A stretch of 9,682 nucleotides of DNA from Methanobacteriota archaeon. GTDB taxonomy: Archaea > Hydrothermarchaeota > Hydrothermarchaeia > Hydrothermarchaeales > JAADFM01. This document shows, piece by piece, positions 1-7,031 of the stretch. Position 1 is the stretch's first letter; every line of letters begins with the position of its first letter. The notes below the pieces were generated by a model that searched no databases, had not been told where the DNA came from, and saw nothing but the letters and a program-made list of their open reading frames with translations. The position numbers and the translations under genes were made by a program. The DNA lies in contig JAADFM010000037.1 in NCBI GenBank assembly GCA_013152845.1, forward strand, positions 1-9,682, in the 5' to 3' direction.

Positions 1-443
1 GTGTTGGCCACGGTCACCCGGGCCGTGGACCAGGATATCCCGCCGGTGGTGGCCTGGGCCCCTATCTCCCCGCAGGGCTCCACCAGCTCGTGGGCGTATT
101 CTGCCGCATCCTGGACTTCCAGGGCGGCCAGTTCCGGGTCGTACAGCCCGGGCACGGCCTTAGGCTTCCCGGGTTCGGGCAGGCCCACGTGTGGGTCGGT
201 CCCGGCCGCCCTGCCGGCCTTCACGGCGGCCTCCAGGAGTTCTTCTGAGAGGGTATTGGAATAGGCGAAACCCTCCCGTCCGTCTTTGATGGCCCTCACC
301 CCGTACCCGGAGTGGATGGACTCCTTGAGGAGGTCGGGGTCCTCTTTCTTGATATCCAGGGTGGCGGCCCGCCTCTGGAGATGGAAGATCTCTGCCTCGT
401 CCACCCGGCCTGCCAGGAGCTTCAGGGCCTTCTCAATGTCCAT
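1..443 (-). CDS. tldE: TldE/PmbA-family protein, N-terminal part (cut by window start)
   Basis: The reading frame starts at ATG 443 ([20 protein letters not shown]) and stays open to base 1, giving about 147 residues of a protein usually near 430-450, so the C-terminal two thirds lie outside the window. The start is backed by a strong Shine-Dalgarno (AGGAGGTG) a few bases upstream, inside the end of tldD. Recognisable family features are the early acidic DEAEIF segment, the [19 protein letters not shown] strand region and the ATTGGISWS stretch near the window edge. TldE is the partner of TldD in a heterodimeric protease that degrades unfolded peptides and, in bacteria, matures some modified peptides. 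TldE itself lacks the metal site. It overlaps tldD by 11 bases, implying coupled translation. The family call rests on partial sequence and on the neighbouring tldD. Confidence 0.82.
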   Translation of the reverse strand, partial: MDIEKALKLLAGRVDEAEIFHLQRRAATLDIKKEDPDLLKESIHSGYGVRAIKDGREGFAYSNTLSEELLEAAVKAGRAAGTDPHVGLPEPGKPKAVPGLYDPELAALEVQDAAEYAHELVEPCGEIGAQATTGGISWSTARVTVAN

Positions 444-1787
444 CCCCGGCACCTCCTACCGTTGCCCTGGTCCTGATATGTGGGCCCCCGTCCCCCACCG
501 GCACGGCCTGGAAGGCCTTGCCGCAGAAGCCGGGGGATATCTCCCCGTCCCTCCCCACAGCATCCACGGCTTTTAGGATCTCCAGGGTCACTCCGGAGAG
601 GGACACGTCCCTGAGGGGCCGGGTCACCTCCCCCTTCTCTATCAGGAACCCCTCCTCGGCTGCGAACTGGAAGACCCCCCTGGGTCCACCTCCCCGCCCT
701 TGGAGCCCAGGAGGTAGACGCCCTCCCTGACGTCCTCCACCATCTCCTCGAAACCCGAATCCCCGGTGGCGAAATAGGTGTTGCTCATCCTGACCACGGG
801 CTGGTGGGCGAAGCTCTGGGCCCGGGCGTTGCCGGTGTTCTCCAGGCCCATCTCGCTGGAGGTCTCCCTGGAATGGAGGAACCCCTCGAGGACCCCCTCC
901 TGGATGAGGGCTGTCTTCCTGCCCGGGGTCCCCTCGGCGTCGTAGTGGTAGAACCCGAAGGAGCCCTCCAGGGTGGGGTCGTCGTAGACGGTGACCGCCT
1001 CGGATGCGATGACCTCCCCCAGCCGCCCTTTGAGCACCGACTCGTCCTGGATGACGTGGTCGGCCTCGGCGGCGTGTCCCAGGGCCTCGTGGATGAAGAC
1101 CCCGGCGAGCTTCGGGTCCAGGACCACCGTGAACTCCCCGCTGGGGGCGGCCCCTGCCTCCAGGAGCCTTAAGGCCCTCTCCACGGCCCGCCCGGTGGCC
1201 TCCTCTACCTCCTCCACGGCCTCGAAACCTGCGGTGGCCCCCAGGCGCTCGTAGCCTGCCTGGAGCCGGTCCCCCTCCCTGGCGAAGGCTGCTGCAGAGA
1301 AGAAGACCCTGGGGTACTCGGACTCTATGCGGGTCCCCTCGGAGTTCATGTAGAGGGTCTTTATGGTATAGTCGGTGTAGGAGAAAGACGTGCTCTTCAC
1401 CTCCTCCTGTTCCCTGGCAAGCTTCTCGCACCGGCTGAGGAGCTCCCTCTTCTCCTCCATCCCCACATCCCCGGGGTCGCGCCCGGGTCTTATCCGCACC
1501 CGGTCCTCCACCGCCTGCGAGGAATTGAAGCTTATCTCCCTTCTCCCCGTGGATGCCAGGCGGGCGGCCTTCTCGACCCTATCCCGCAGCCCTTCCGGGG
1601 AGTTGGCAGAGACAAAGCCCCAGGTCCTTCCCAGGACCCTGACCCCGATACCGGCGGCGGTGCCGGCGACCACCTCCCTGGTCTGCCCGTCTTTCAGGAG
1701 GAGGCTTGTGGTGCGCACCTCCTGGTAGGTGATGTCCATGAACCTGGCAGGTATCTGGAAGAGCTCATCGAGCCTGTCGGTGTCCAT
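433..1787 (-). CDS. tldD: TldD-family zinc metalloprotease, interrupted by an apparent frameshift near 685
   Basis: The gene starts at ATG 1787 and ends at TGA 433. Residues 233-238 read HEALGH, the HExxxH zinc motif of TldD, followed by AEAD. Frame one runs to about residue 370 ([15 protein letters not shown]). The family sequence then continues in another frame ([17 protein letters not shown]...[19 protein letters not shown]) down to base 433. Adding one G to the six-G run at 675-680 joins both parts into about 451 residues, the normal family length. TldD with TldE forms a cytosolic protease for small or unfolded peptides. As read, the first frame stops at 642 with an unrelated tail. A TATA-like box at 1810-1816 suggests a leaderless transcript beginning at the ATG. 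An internal ATG at 1738 is an alternative start, but the upstream residues look genuine. I believe the frameshift is a read error. Confidence 0.88.
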
Positions 1788-1808
1788 GGGTCATAAATCC
1801 GGGTGGGC

Positions 1809-1817
1809 GTATAAGGA
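1809..1817 (-). promoter_or_regulatory. TATA-like box for tldD
   Basis: On the minus strand this reads TCCTTATAC. Its centre lies about 26 bases before the tldD ATG at 1787, so transcription would begin at or next to the start codon. No Shine-Dalgarno is visible before that ATG, which fits a leaderless message. This is inferred from spacing and composition only. Confidence 0.45.
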
Positions 1818-1833
1818 TTTTTCCATTGAAAAG

Positions 1834-1841
1834 GTTTATGA
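1834..1841 (+). promoter_or_regulatory. TATA-like box for the small acidic protein
   Basis: GTTTATGA is preceded by an A-rich stretch (GAAAAG) that could serve as a BRE. It lies about 25 bases before position 1862, leaving a leader of roughly 15 bases that contains the AGGTGGTGG ribosome binding site. It sits back to back with the tldD promoter in an 88-base divergent region. Confidence 0.4.
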
Positions 1842-1861
1842 GTCCGAAGCGCCAATAAATC

Positions 1862-1870
1862 AGGTGGTGG
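1862..1870 (+). promoter_or_regulatory. Ribosome binding site deciding the GTG start at 1876
   Basis: AGGTGGTGG ends five bases before GTG 1876. The frame is open further upstream, to 1729 and beyond, but that upstream part lies over the start and promoter of tldD and has no ribosome binding site of its own. The GTG at 1876 is therefore the best start. Confidence 0.5.
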
Positions 1871-1875
1871 TTTCA

Positions 1876-2076
1876 GTGAAGGTCGAGGCGGAAGGCATCC
1901 TTACCAGGGAGAAAGGTCAGATTGCCATAAAGGACGAGGAGGGGAAGAAGCGTCTGGTCTCCAACCTCTTCAACGGCTTTGCGGGAAAGAGGATAAAAAT
2001 CACCATCGAAGAGGTGGAGGAGGAAACCGGCGAAGGCGCTGAGGCAGAAGAGGAAGAGGCAGAAAAAGAGTCCTAG
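1876..2076 (+). CDS. Small acidic protein of unknown function (66 aa)
   Basis: The frame runs from GTG 1876 to TAG 2076 and encodes 66 residues. The first 45 or so ([20 protein letters not shown] onward, then [20 protein letters not shown]) alternate short beta-like and charged segments and end in a predicted beta strand, suggesting a small compact beta-rich domain. The last 20 residues are almost all Glu and Ala with a few Lys and Gly, so probably disordered and strongly negative. I do not recognise the family. Coding is supported by a good Shine-Dalgarno, a TATA-like box at the expected distance and a compact fit between neighbours. It is divergent from tldD and convergent with lonB, with which it shares the palindromic CTAG stop. 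Function is unknown. The acidic tail resembles those of small archaeal proteins that contact basic partners, but that is a guess. Confidence 0.7.
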   Translation: MKVEAEGILTREKGQIAIKDEEGKKRLVSNLFNGFAGKRIKITIEEVEEETGEGAEAEEEEAEKES

Positions 2077-3954
2077 GCCCCGTGCTTTTTTGGGACCACG
2101 TCTATGGCAGGGGCAGGGAAGAAGTCCTTAATCTTTTCCAGGATGCTCTCCCTGTCGGTCCCGAAGTCCAGGGCGTTCTCCAGGACCTGGCTTAGGTTCT
2201 TGACCGGCACGATTTCCATCCCGCTCTCCTCCAGCCTGTCCACCATGATATCCTTCTTGTTCCCTGCCGGGATGATGACCTTTTTGATGCCTGCCGCCAT
2301 GGCGGCCTCGATCTTGGCGCTGATTCCCCCAACCGGCAGCACGTCGCCCCTGACACTCAGGGACCCGGTCATGGCCGTGGACTGGTCCACCGGGATGCGC
2401 TCCAGGGCCGAGATGACGGCGGTGGCCACCGAGACGCTGGCGCTGTCCCCCTCCACCCCCTCGTAGGTCTGCAGGAACTGGATGTGGACGTCGTAGTTCG
2501 AGATGTCCCTGCCGGTGTGCTTCTTGATGAGGGCCGAGACGTTCTGGATGGCCTCCCGGGCGATGGTCTGGAGCTTCCCGGTGGCGATGATCTTCCCCTC
2601 GTCCCGTGAATGAGCGGGGGCGACCTCGGCCACGATGGGCAGGATGACCCCTGATTCCCCGCCGAGGACGGCCAGGCCGTTGACCCTGCCGATTTCGGTG
2701 CCCTCGGTGAGGTAGACGTTGTAATCCTTCTTCATGCTGATGTAGCGGTCGGCGACCTGCTGCTCCAGGGTCTTGGCGATTTTCTTGGCCTTCCTGATGT
2801 GCTCCACCTCGACCAGGGGGGCGCCCTCGCTCTTTGCCACGTCCCCGGCGGCCCTTACCAGACCTCCGAGGGCCCGGAGTTTCAGGGTGAGCTTGCCGCT
2901 GCGGCCCGCCCGCCTCCTGGCCTCCTTGATGATTTCCATGACTGCTGCCCTGGAGAAGTGGGGGATCTTCTTGTCCTTCTCCACCTCCTGGGCCACGAAC
3001 TGGGCCAGCTTCCTGCAGTTCTCGGGCGTGTCGTCCATGACGTCCTTCATGTATATCTCGTAGCCGTAACCCCTGATTCTGGAGCGCAGGGCCGGGTGCA
3101 TGTGCTTCATGACCTCCAGGTTCCCGGCGGCCACAAGCACGAAGTCGCAGGGGACGGGGTCGGTCCTGACCATGGCCCCCGAGGAGCGCTCGCTCTGGCC
3201 GGTGATGGCGAACTTCTTCTCCTGGATGGCGGTCAGGAGGCTCTGCTGGGAGATGGGGCTTAAGGTGGCGATTTCGTCGATGAAGAGGACCCCCTTGTTG
3301 GCCCGGTGGATGCCCCCGGCCTCGATGAGCTCGTGGGGCGGGGTCTCAAGCCCTCCGGACTGGAAGGGGTCGTGGCGCACGTCCCCCAGGAGGGAGCCTG
3401 TGTGGGAACCTGTGGCGTCCACGAAGGGGGCCTTTTTCGCATCCTTGCTGTTGACCAGGAGTTTGGGGACCAGGACGTCCTCCTTGACCTTGATGTACTG
3501 GCGGCCCATGAGGAGGAAGACCGCGGCGATGATGCCGCCGAAGAGGACTGTCGGGTTCTGGAGGAAGAGGCTGTAGTAGAATACCAATTATCATGATGAA
3601 GAGGACCTTGAACATGGTGTTGACAGGTGCTTCCGCCCTCTTCTTCTGCTCCTTGAACTTCTGGATGATCTTCTCCCCTTCCCCGGCCTTGACCACCTGG
3701 ATTTTCGGGTTGTTCTTCTCCTCGGGGTTGGGATAGACCAGGATGTCCTCCATCTCCTCGGTGGGGAGGAGCTCTGCCATGGCCTGGCCGAGCATGCTCT
3801 TGCCTGTGCCGGGCTCGCCGATGAGGAGGATGTGGCGCTTCTGGGTGGCCGCCTTCCTGATGATTTCCACTGCGTGGTCCTGGCCTATGACCTGGTCGAT
3901 TAGATTCTCCGGTACCTTCAGTTCGGCCGATGTCTCAAAATCCATCTCTTCCAT
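2073..3954 (-). CDS. lonB: Archaeal LonB, membrane-anchored ATP-dependent protease, interrupted by an apparent frameshift near 3588
   Basis: The gene starts at ATG 3954 and ends at TAG 2073. The N-terminal piece carries the Walker A motif GEPGTGKS at residues 46-53. The second piece carries [11 protein letters not shown] (Walker B) and the archaeal Lon protease domain, with catalytic Ser in EGDSAS (about residue 504) and Lys in [10 protein letters not shown] (about 547). That 43-residue spacing matches Lon enzymes. Two hydrophobic segments inserted in the AAA+ module (about residues 114-132 and 134-151) mark the membrane-tethered LonB type, which degrades unfolded cytosolic and membrane proteins. 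The frame breaks inside the first membrane segment: the N-terminal frame reads FIMIIG and the sequence continues as [13 protein letters not shown] one base out. Dropping one base near 3583-3590 gives about 626 residues, the expected size. As read, the pieces are 3954 to about 3588, and 3587 (TTG) to 2073. Confidence 0.92.
2086..2091 (+). terminator. Possible oligo-T terminator after the small acidic protein
   Basis: A run of six T follows the plus-strand stop codon by about ten bases. Archaeal RNA polymerase often terminates at T-runs without a hairpin. The run lies inside the last codons of lonB on the other strand, where it encodes Lys-Lys, so it may simply reflect that coding. Confidence 0.3.
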
Positions 3955-3987
3955 AGGAATCTCTTAGAAAATCACTTTACCTAGAGC

Positions 3988-3998
3988 CTATTTATAGC
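3988..3998 (-). promoter_or_regulatory. TATA box for lonB
   Basis: On the minus strand this reads GCTATAAATAG, close to the archaeal TATA consensus, preceded by an A-rich BRE-like stretch. It lies about 38 bases before the lonB ATG, giving a leader of roughly 13 bases. It is one of the two clearest promoter elements in the window. Confidence 0.6.
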
Positions 3999-4033
3999 TT
4001 TAGCAGGAATATGGGTCAAAGCTACCCACGGCA

Positions 4034-4045
4034 AAATATTATATA
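4034..4045 (+). promoter_or_regulatory. TATA box for prs-trmG10
   Basis: The AT-rich AAATATTATATA has its TATATA centre about 26 bases before ATG 4069, so the transcript should begin at or next to the start codon. It lies in the same 114-base divergent region as the lonB promoter. Its position argues against using the upstream TTG at 4054 as start. Confidence 0.6.
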
Positions 4046-4068
4046 GCTGGATTTTGAAGGGTGTAGGC

Positions 4069-4932
4069 ATGATATGTTTTGGCGGTTCCACATGCCAGAC
4101 CCTGGCCAGGGAGGTGGCCCGGCGGGCCGGTCTGGTGGAGGGTTCCATGGAGGTTAAGGACTTCCCTGACGGGGAGATGTACGTGCGGGTGGACACCGGG
4201 GTCGAGGGCGAGGACTGCGTGGTCATCCAGTCCACTTCCAGGCCCCAGGGGAGGAACCTCTTCGAGCTCCTGGCCGTCCTGGAGACCCTGAAAGACCTGG
4301 GGGCCGGGAAGGTCTCGGCGGTGGTGCCCTATTACGGCTACGGCAGGCAGGACAGGCGCTTCATGGAGGGGGAGTGCATCACGTCCAAGGTGATTGCCGA
4401 GCACGTCCAGCTCCACTGCGACGAGTTCTATACCGTCAACGTCCACAAGGAGGCCGTCATGGATTTCTTCCGCATCCCTGCCCACAACCTGGACGCCGCT
4501 GCGATTCTGGGGACCTATTTCAAGGAGATGGACCTGGAGGACCCCATCGTGGTGGGTCCCGACATGGGGGCAGAGGAGATGGCGGAAAAGGTCGGCGCCA
4601 TCCTGGACTGCGACTGGGACTGCCTGGAGAAGAAGCGCCTGGGACCCGGACAGGTGGAGATGAAGCCCAAGGGGGTCGAGACCGCGGGCAAGGACATCGT
4701 CATCGTGGACGACATCATCGATTCGGGGGGCACCATGCTCACGGCCCTGAAGACCCTCAAAGCCAAGCACGCCTCTTCGGTGAGCATCGCCTGCATCCAC
4801 CCGGTGCTGACCGGCAACATCATCACCCGGCTGTATGCCGCCGGGGCCAGGACCGTGGCAGCCACCGATACCATCCCTTCCCAGATAAGCGAGATATCGG
4901 TGGCCCCTCTCATCGCCGATGCCCTGAAATGA
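4069..4932 (+). CDS. prs: Ribose-phosphate pyrophosphokinase (PRPP synthase), short archaeal form
   Basis: The enzyme makes 5-phosphoribosyl 1-diphosphate from ribose 5-phosphate and ATP, feeding nucleotide, histidine and tryptophan synthesis. From ATG 4069 the protein is 287 residues, as in the short archaeal (class III-like) enzymes. Visible motifs are KDFPDGEMYVR (residues 30-40), PYYGYGRQDRRF (87-98, ATP site), TVNVHKEA with catalytic His 126, DMGAEEMA, the basic loop KKRLGPG (188-194) and the PRPP loop VDDIIDSGGTM (213-223). The protein ends normally (VAPLIADALK). I chose ATG 4069 over the in-frame TTG 4054 because a TATA box sits about 26 bases upstream, implying a leaderless transcript, and because MICFGGST aligns with the usual N-terminal strand. 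The stop overlaps the next start as ATGA, so prs and trmG10 form a translationally coupled operon. Confidence 0.95.
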   Translation: MICFGGSTCQTLAREVARRAGLVEGSMEVKDFPDGEMYVRVDTGVEGEDCVVIQSTSRPQGRNLFELLAVLETLKDLGAGKVSAVVPYYGYGRQDRRFMEGECITSKVIAEHVQLHCDEFYTVNVHKEAVMDFFRIPAHNLDAAAILGTYFKEMDLEDPIVVGPDMGAEEMAEKVGAILDCDWDCLEKKRLGPGQVEMKPKGVETAGKDIVIVDDIIDSGGTMLTALKTLKAKHASSVSIACIHPVLTGNIITRLYAAGARTVAATDTIPSQISEISVAPLIADALK

Positions 4933-5948
4933 AGCTCTTCTTCATCCTCTCAGGGGAGCACGAGACCCTGCCAGGGGCCGAGGTGCGGGCGGTCCTTGAG
5001 ACCGCTGGGGCGGATTTCCGTGTCACAGGGTCCATGGAGCAGGTCCTCCTGGTGGAGGCCGATGACATAGGGTACGCCCACCGGCGCCTGGCACTCTCCC
5101 ACGCCGTCTGCGAGCACATATTCTCCTGCGGCCCCGGCCTGGATGAGGTCCTGCGCAGTGCCCGGCGGGCGGAGTATCCCGCGCTGGAGGATTTTGCGGT
5201 GCGGGTGCGCAGGGTCAGGGAGCACCACAGGGAGCTCAGCACCCTGGAGCTTGAGAGGGAGATAGGGGCCGTCATCGTGGAGAAGACCGGTGCGAGGGTC
5301 AAGTTGGAGGAGCCCCGGCAGGTGGTCCAGGGGGTCATCACCGACGGGGGGTTCGTCCTGGGCAGGGTCCTCTCCAGGGTGGACCGCTCGCCCTACGAGG
5401 CCCGCCGGCCTCACCTGAGGCCGTACTTCCGGCCCGGGGCCATCCTGCCCCGCACCGCAAGGGCCATCGTGAACCTGGCAGGGGTCAGCCCGGGCAAGCG
5501 GGTCATGGACCCCTTCTGCGGCACCGGGGGGTTCCTCATCGAGGCCGGGTTGCTGGGGGCCGAGGTCTACGGCAACGACATCGAGGAGGAGTTCGTGGAG
5601 GGGTGCAGGCGCAACCTGGAGTTCTACGGCGTCCGGGGTTTCACACTGGAGACCGGGGACGCCACGGCCCTGCCGGAGAGATACCCGGGGTTCTTCGATG
5701 CGGTGGTGACAGACCCCCCCTACGGCATCCAGGCCAGCACCAGGGGAAAACAGCTGGACCAGGTTTTTGTCGATGCGCTGAAGGCGATTTACGGGATGTT
5801 GAAACCGGGGGGCAGGGCCTGTGTTATATCTCCCACCAGGGTCGAGTTCGACGCGGCGGCAGAGAACGCGGGCTTCAGGATTCGTGAGACCCATTACGAG
5901 CGCATCCACCGGAGCCTGACCCGCAGGATAAGCGTGCTGGAGAAGTGA
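4929..5948 (+). CDS. trmG10: tRNA (guanine10-N2) dimethyltransferase, THUMP plus Rossmann methyltransferase
   Basis: The protein has 339 residues, the family size. The N-terminal half (roughly residues 40-150) fits a THUMP tRNA-binding domain and leads into the family signature PYEARRPHLRPYFRPGAILP (155-174). The methyltransferase domain shows the SAM site DPFCGTGGFLIEA (194-206), the acidic end of strand 2 at GNDIEE (215-220) and the catalytic TDPPYG motif (261-266) for exocyclic amine methylation. Archaeal Trm-G10 makes m2G and m2,2G at position 10 of tRNA using S-adenosylmethionine. The ATG overlaps the prs stop (ATGA), implying coupled translation. The last 15 residues, RIHRS LTRRI SVLEK, are encoded by a 46-base stretch that recurs downstream after the toxin-antitoxin modules. 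Length and motifs look complete, so the gene copy itself appears functional. Confidence 0.92.
   Translation: MKLFFILSGEHETLPGAEVRAVLETAGADFRVTGSMEQVLLVEADDIGYAHRRLALSHAVCEHIFSCGPGLDEVLRSARRAEYPALEDFAVRVRRVREHHRELSTLELEREIGAVIVEKTGARVKLEEPRQVVQGVITDGGFVLGRVLSRVDRSPYEARRPHLRPYFRPGAILPRTARAIVNLAGVSPGKRVMDPFCGTGGFLIEAGLLGAEVYGNDIEEEFVEGCRRNLEFYGVRGFTLETGDATALPERYPGFFDAVVTDPPYGIQASTRGKQLDQVFVDALKAIYGMLKPGGRACVISPTRVEFDAAAENAGFRIRETHYERIHRSLTRRISVLEK
5901..5946 (+). repeat. Repeat copy R1: 3' end of trmG10
   Basis: These 46 bases encode trmG10 residues 325-339 plus the T of the stop codon, starting exactly on a codon boundary. They match R3 with one difference (G 5912 versus C 7324). The part from 5915 to 5948 matches R2 without difference (34 bases including TGA). 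This is the genic copy of the three-copy direct repeat. Confidence 0.95.
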
Positions 5949-5987
5949 TGTATCGGATAAACGTCTTCCGCGGCTACCGAGCGGTCC

Positions 5988-6386
5988 TCAGACGTCCCCG
6001 GGGGCCACCCTCTTTATATCGGTCTTGTCGAAGTCGCTGTCCAGGCTTACCAGTATCAGGTCGAACTTCTTGCAGATGTGGTAGTGGAGGGCGTCATCGA
6101 AGTCCAGCCCTTGGCCCTTGGCGGCCTCACAGACCTCTACTTCGTCCCTGGGGTTTGTGGAATAGAAGGATATCCCCTCGAAATTCAGCACGGTCTCAAG
6201 GAACTCCTTGTACGCATCAAGCCCAACAAGGCGCTCAAGGATGATGGCGATGGTGTGAAGTGAAAAGATGGTCTGGTAGGCGGTGACTTTGCCCGTTTGG
6301 ACCTTTTCAAGGAATTCTTTGCAGTCGCTGTAGTTCTCTCTTTCAAGAAGCACCTCGAGGAAGATATTGGTGTCAATCAGGTACAT
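5988..6386 (-). CDS. PIN-domain ribonuclease toxin (VapC-like), module 1
   Basis: The protein has 132 residues, a normal single PIN domain. Acidic active-site residues are visible as LIDTNIFLE (Asp 5), probably Glu 51 in the ILERL helix, LDFDDAL (Asp 95, 97, 98) and SLDSDFD (Asp 116, 118). PIN toxins of the VapC type are Mg-dependent ribonucleases that cut tRNA, rRNA or mRNA and are held inactive by the cognate antitoxin. The ATG at 6386 overlaps the upstream small gene by 14 bases, the usual antitoxin-first arrangement. The C-terminal coding shares an 18-base identical stretch (6024-6041) with the PIN gene of module 2 around the DSDFDK motif, so the two toxins are related although the rest is divergent. 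It runs convergently toward trmG10. Its RNA target is unknown. Confidence 0.85.
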   Translation of the reverse strand: MYLIDTNIFLEVLLERENYSDCKEFLEKVQTGKVTAYQTIFSLHTIAIILERLVGLDAYKEFLETVLNFEGISFYSTNPRDEVEVCEAAKGQGLDFDDALHYHICKKFDLILVSLDSDFDKTDIKRVAPGDV

Positions 6387-6564
6387 CTGTCCACCACTTG
6401 AGGCCCTCCTTCTGGAGCTGGACAGAAGAGTATTTTTCCCTGTGTTCCCTCAGCAGTCCGACGAGCTGGTTCAACCCTTTCTTCTTTCCCCTGACAGGCT
6501 TAAAAATAGCAGGGCTGGCCCCTTTAATAGGCGGAATATCTCCTATTCGCTTACGTTCTATCAT
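6373..6564 (-). CDS. Putative antitoxin for PIN toxin 1 (63 aa), family not recognised
   Basis: This small gene lies just upstream of, and overlaps by 14 bases, the PIN toxin, which is the position of the antitoxin in VapBC-type operons. The 63-residue product begins MIERKRIGDIPPIKG and has a very basic middle (KPVRGKKKG). It ends with a charged helical segment (LNQLVGLLREHREKYSS) and an aromatic tail (LKWWTDVPD). I see no AbrB swapped-hairpin signature and no clear ribbon-helix-helix pattern, so its DNA-binding mode, if any, is unknown. A TATA-like box lies about 27 bases before the ATG, implying an essentially leaderless transcript; the GGAG just upstream is too close to be a good ribosome site. 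The antitoxin role is inferred from position and size only. Confidence 0.6.
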   Translation of the reverse strand: MIERKRIGDIPPIKGASPAIFKPVRGKKKGLNQLVGLLREHREKYSSVQLQKEGLKWWTDVPD

Positions 6565-6585
6565 ACTCCTAATAATCCACGGGTA

Positions 6586-6596
6586 TCATATAAAAA
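6586..6596 (-). promoter_or_regulatory. TATA-like box for toxin-antitoxin module 1
   Basis: On the minus strand this reads TTTTTATATGA. It is centred about 27 bases before the ATG at 6564 and lies in a strongly AT-rich patch between R2 and the antitoxin gene. Confidence 0.5.
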
Positions 6597-6608
6597 CATA
6601 ATCTAATC

Positions 6609-6642
6609 CCTGACCCGCAGGATAAGCGTGCTGGAGAAGTGA
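6609..6642 (+). repeat. Repeat copy R2 between the two toxin-antitoxin modules
   Basis: These 34 bases are identical to 5915-5948, the last ten codons of trmG10 with the TGA stop and one preceding base. The match ends abruptly on both sides. R2 lacks the 5' 14 bases present in R1 and R3. It sits three bases beyond the stop of PIN toxin 2 and just upstream of the promoter of module 1. It has no reading role here because no trmG10 frame leads into it. Confidence 0.93.
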
Positions 6643-6644
6643 GG

Positions 6645-7031
6645 TCATCCGAGCCTCTTTATTCCTTTCACCTTGTCGAAGTCGCTGTCGAAGGAGAGAA
6701 TCTCCTTTACCTTTTTGTTCTTCATCACCTGGACCGTGAGGGCATCTGCCACCGAGAGGGTCCCGTCGTACCTCAGGTAGATGTCCAGGGATTTGTCCAG
6801 GAGGTTCGGGGTGGCGAAGACCATCTCGCAGCTGTCCATGATGAAATCATATAGGGCCATCCCGGCCTTCCCGCCTCCCCTGGCACCCACAGCGGTAACG
6901 CTTTCCGATAGGACCAGGTCGGTGACCAAGAGGTCATCGTCGATGTCCTCCGCCAGTTCCCTCGCACGCGGGTGCCACTGATCCCTCCGGTCGGCAATGG
7001 CTATCAGGTATGAGGAGTCGGCGAATATCAA
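6645..7031 (-). CDS. vapC: PIN-domain ribonuclease toxin (VapC family), module 2
   Basis: The start is placed at TTG 7031, which overlaps the antitoxin stop (TTGA) and has GGGGAG a few bases upstream. The open frame extends further to 7160, but those extra residues are Arg/Gly/His-rich shadow of the antitoxin gene. The 128-residue product has the VapC pattern: FADSSYLIAIAD (Asp 5), VTDLVLSESV (Glu 43), LSVADAL (Asp 96) and SFDSDFDK (Asp 115, 117), followed by GIKRLG at the C terminus. VapC proteins are Mg-dependent site-specific ribonucleases neutralised by VapB. Translation is coupled to the antitoxin. The stop lies three bases from repeat R2. Confidence 0.88.
   Translation of the reverse strand: MIFADSSYLIAIADRRDQWHPRARELAEDIDDDLLVTDLVLSESVTAVGARGGGKAGMALYDFIMDSCEMVFATPNLLDKSLDIYLRYDGTLSVADALTVQVMKNKKVKEILSFDSDFDKVKGIKRLG

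Noticed and set aside
1..576. Plus-strand open frames over tldE and the end of tldD
   Set aside because: They run antisense to recognisable TldE/TldD sequence and show no domain or ribosome binding site.
4039..5909. Long minus-strand open frames (4039-4800 and 4950-5909) opposite prs and trmG10
   Set aside because: They lie wholly antisense to two clearly identified enzymes, have low-complexity Gly/Pro/His/Asp-rich products and no recognisable domain. They are typical shadow frames of GC-rich coding DNA.
5949..5987. A remnant gene or RNA between the trmG10 stop and PIN toxin 1
   Set aside because: The 39 bases show no open frame of note, no convincing hairpin and no T-run; I see nothing supportable.
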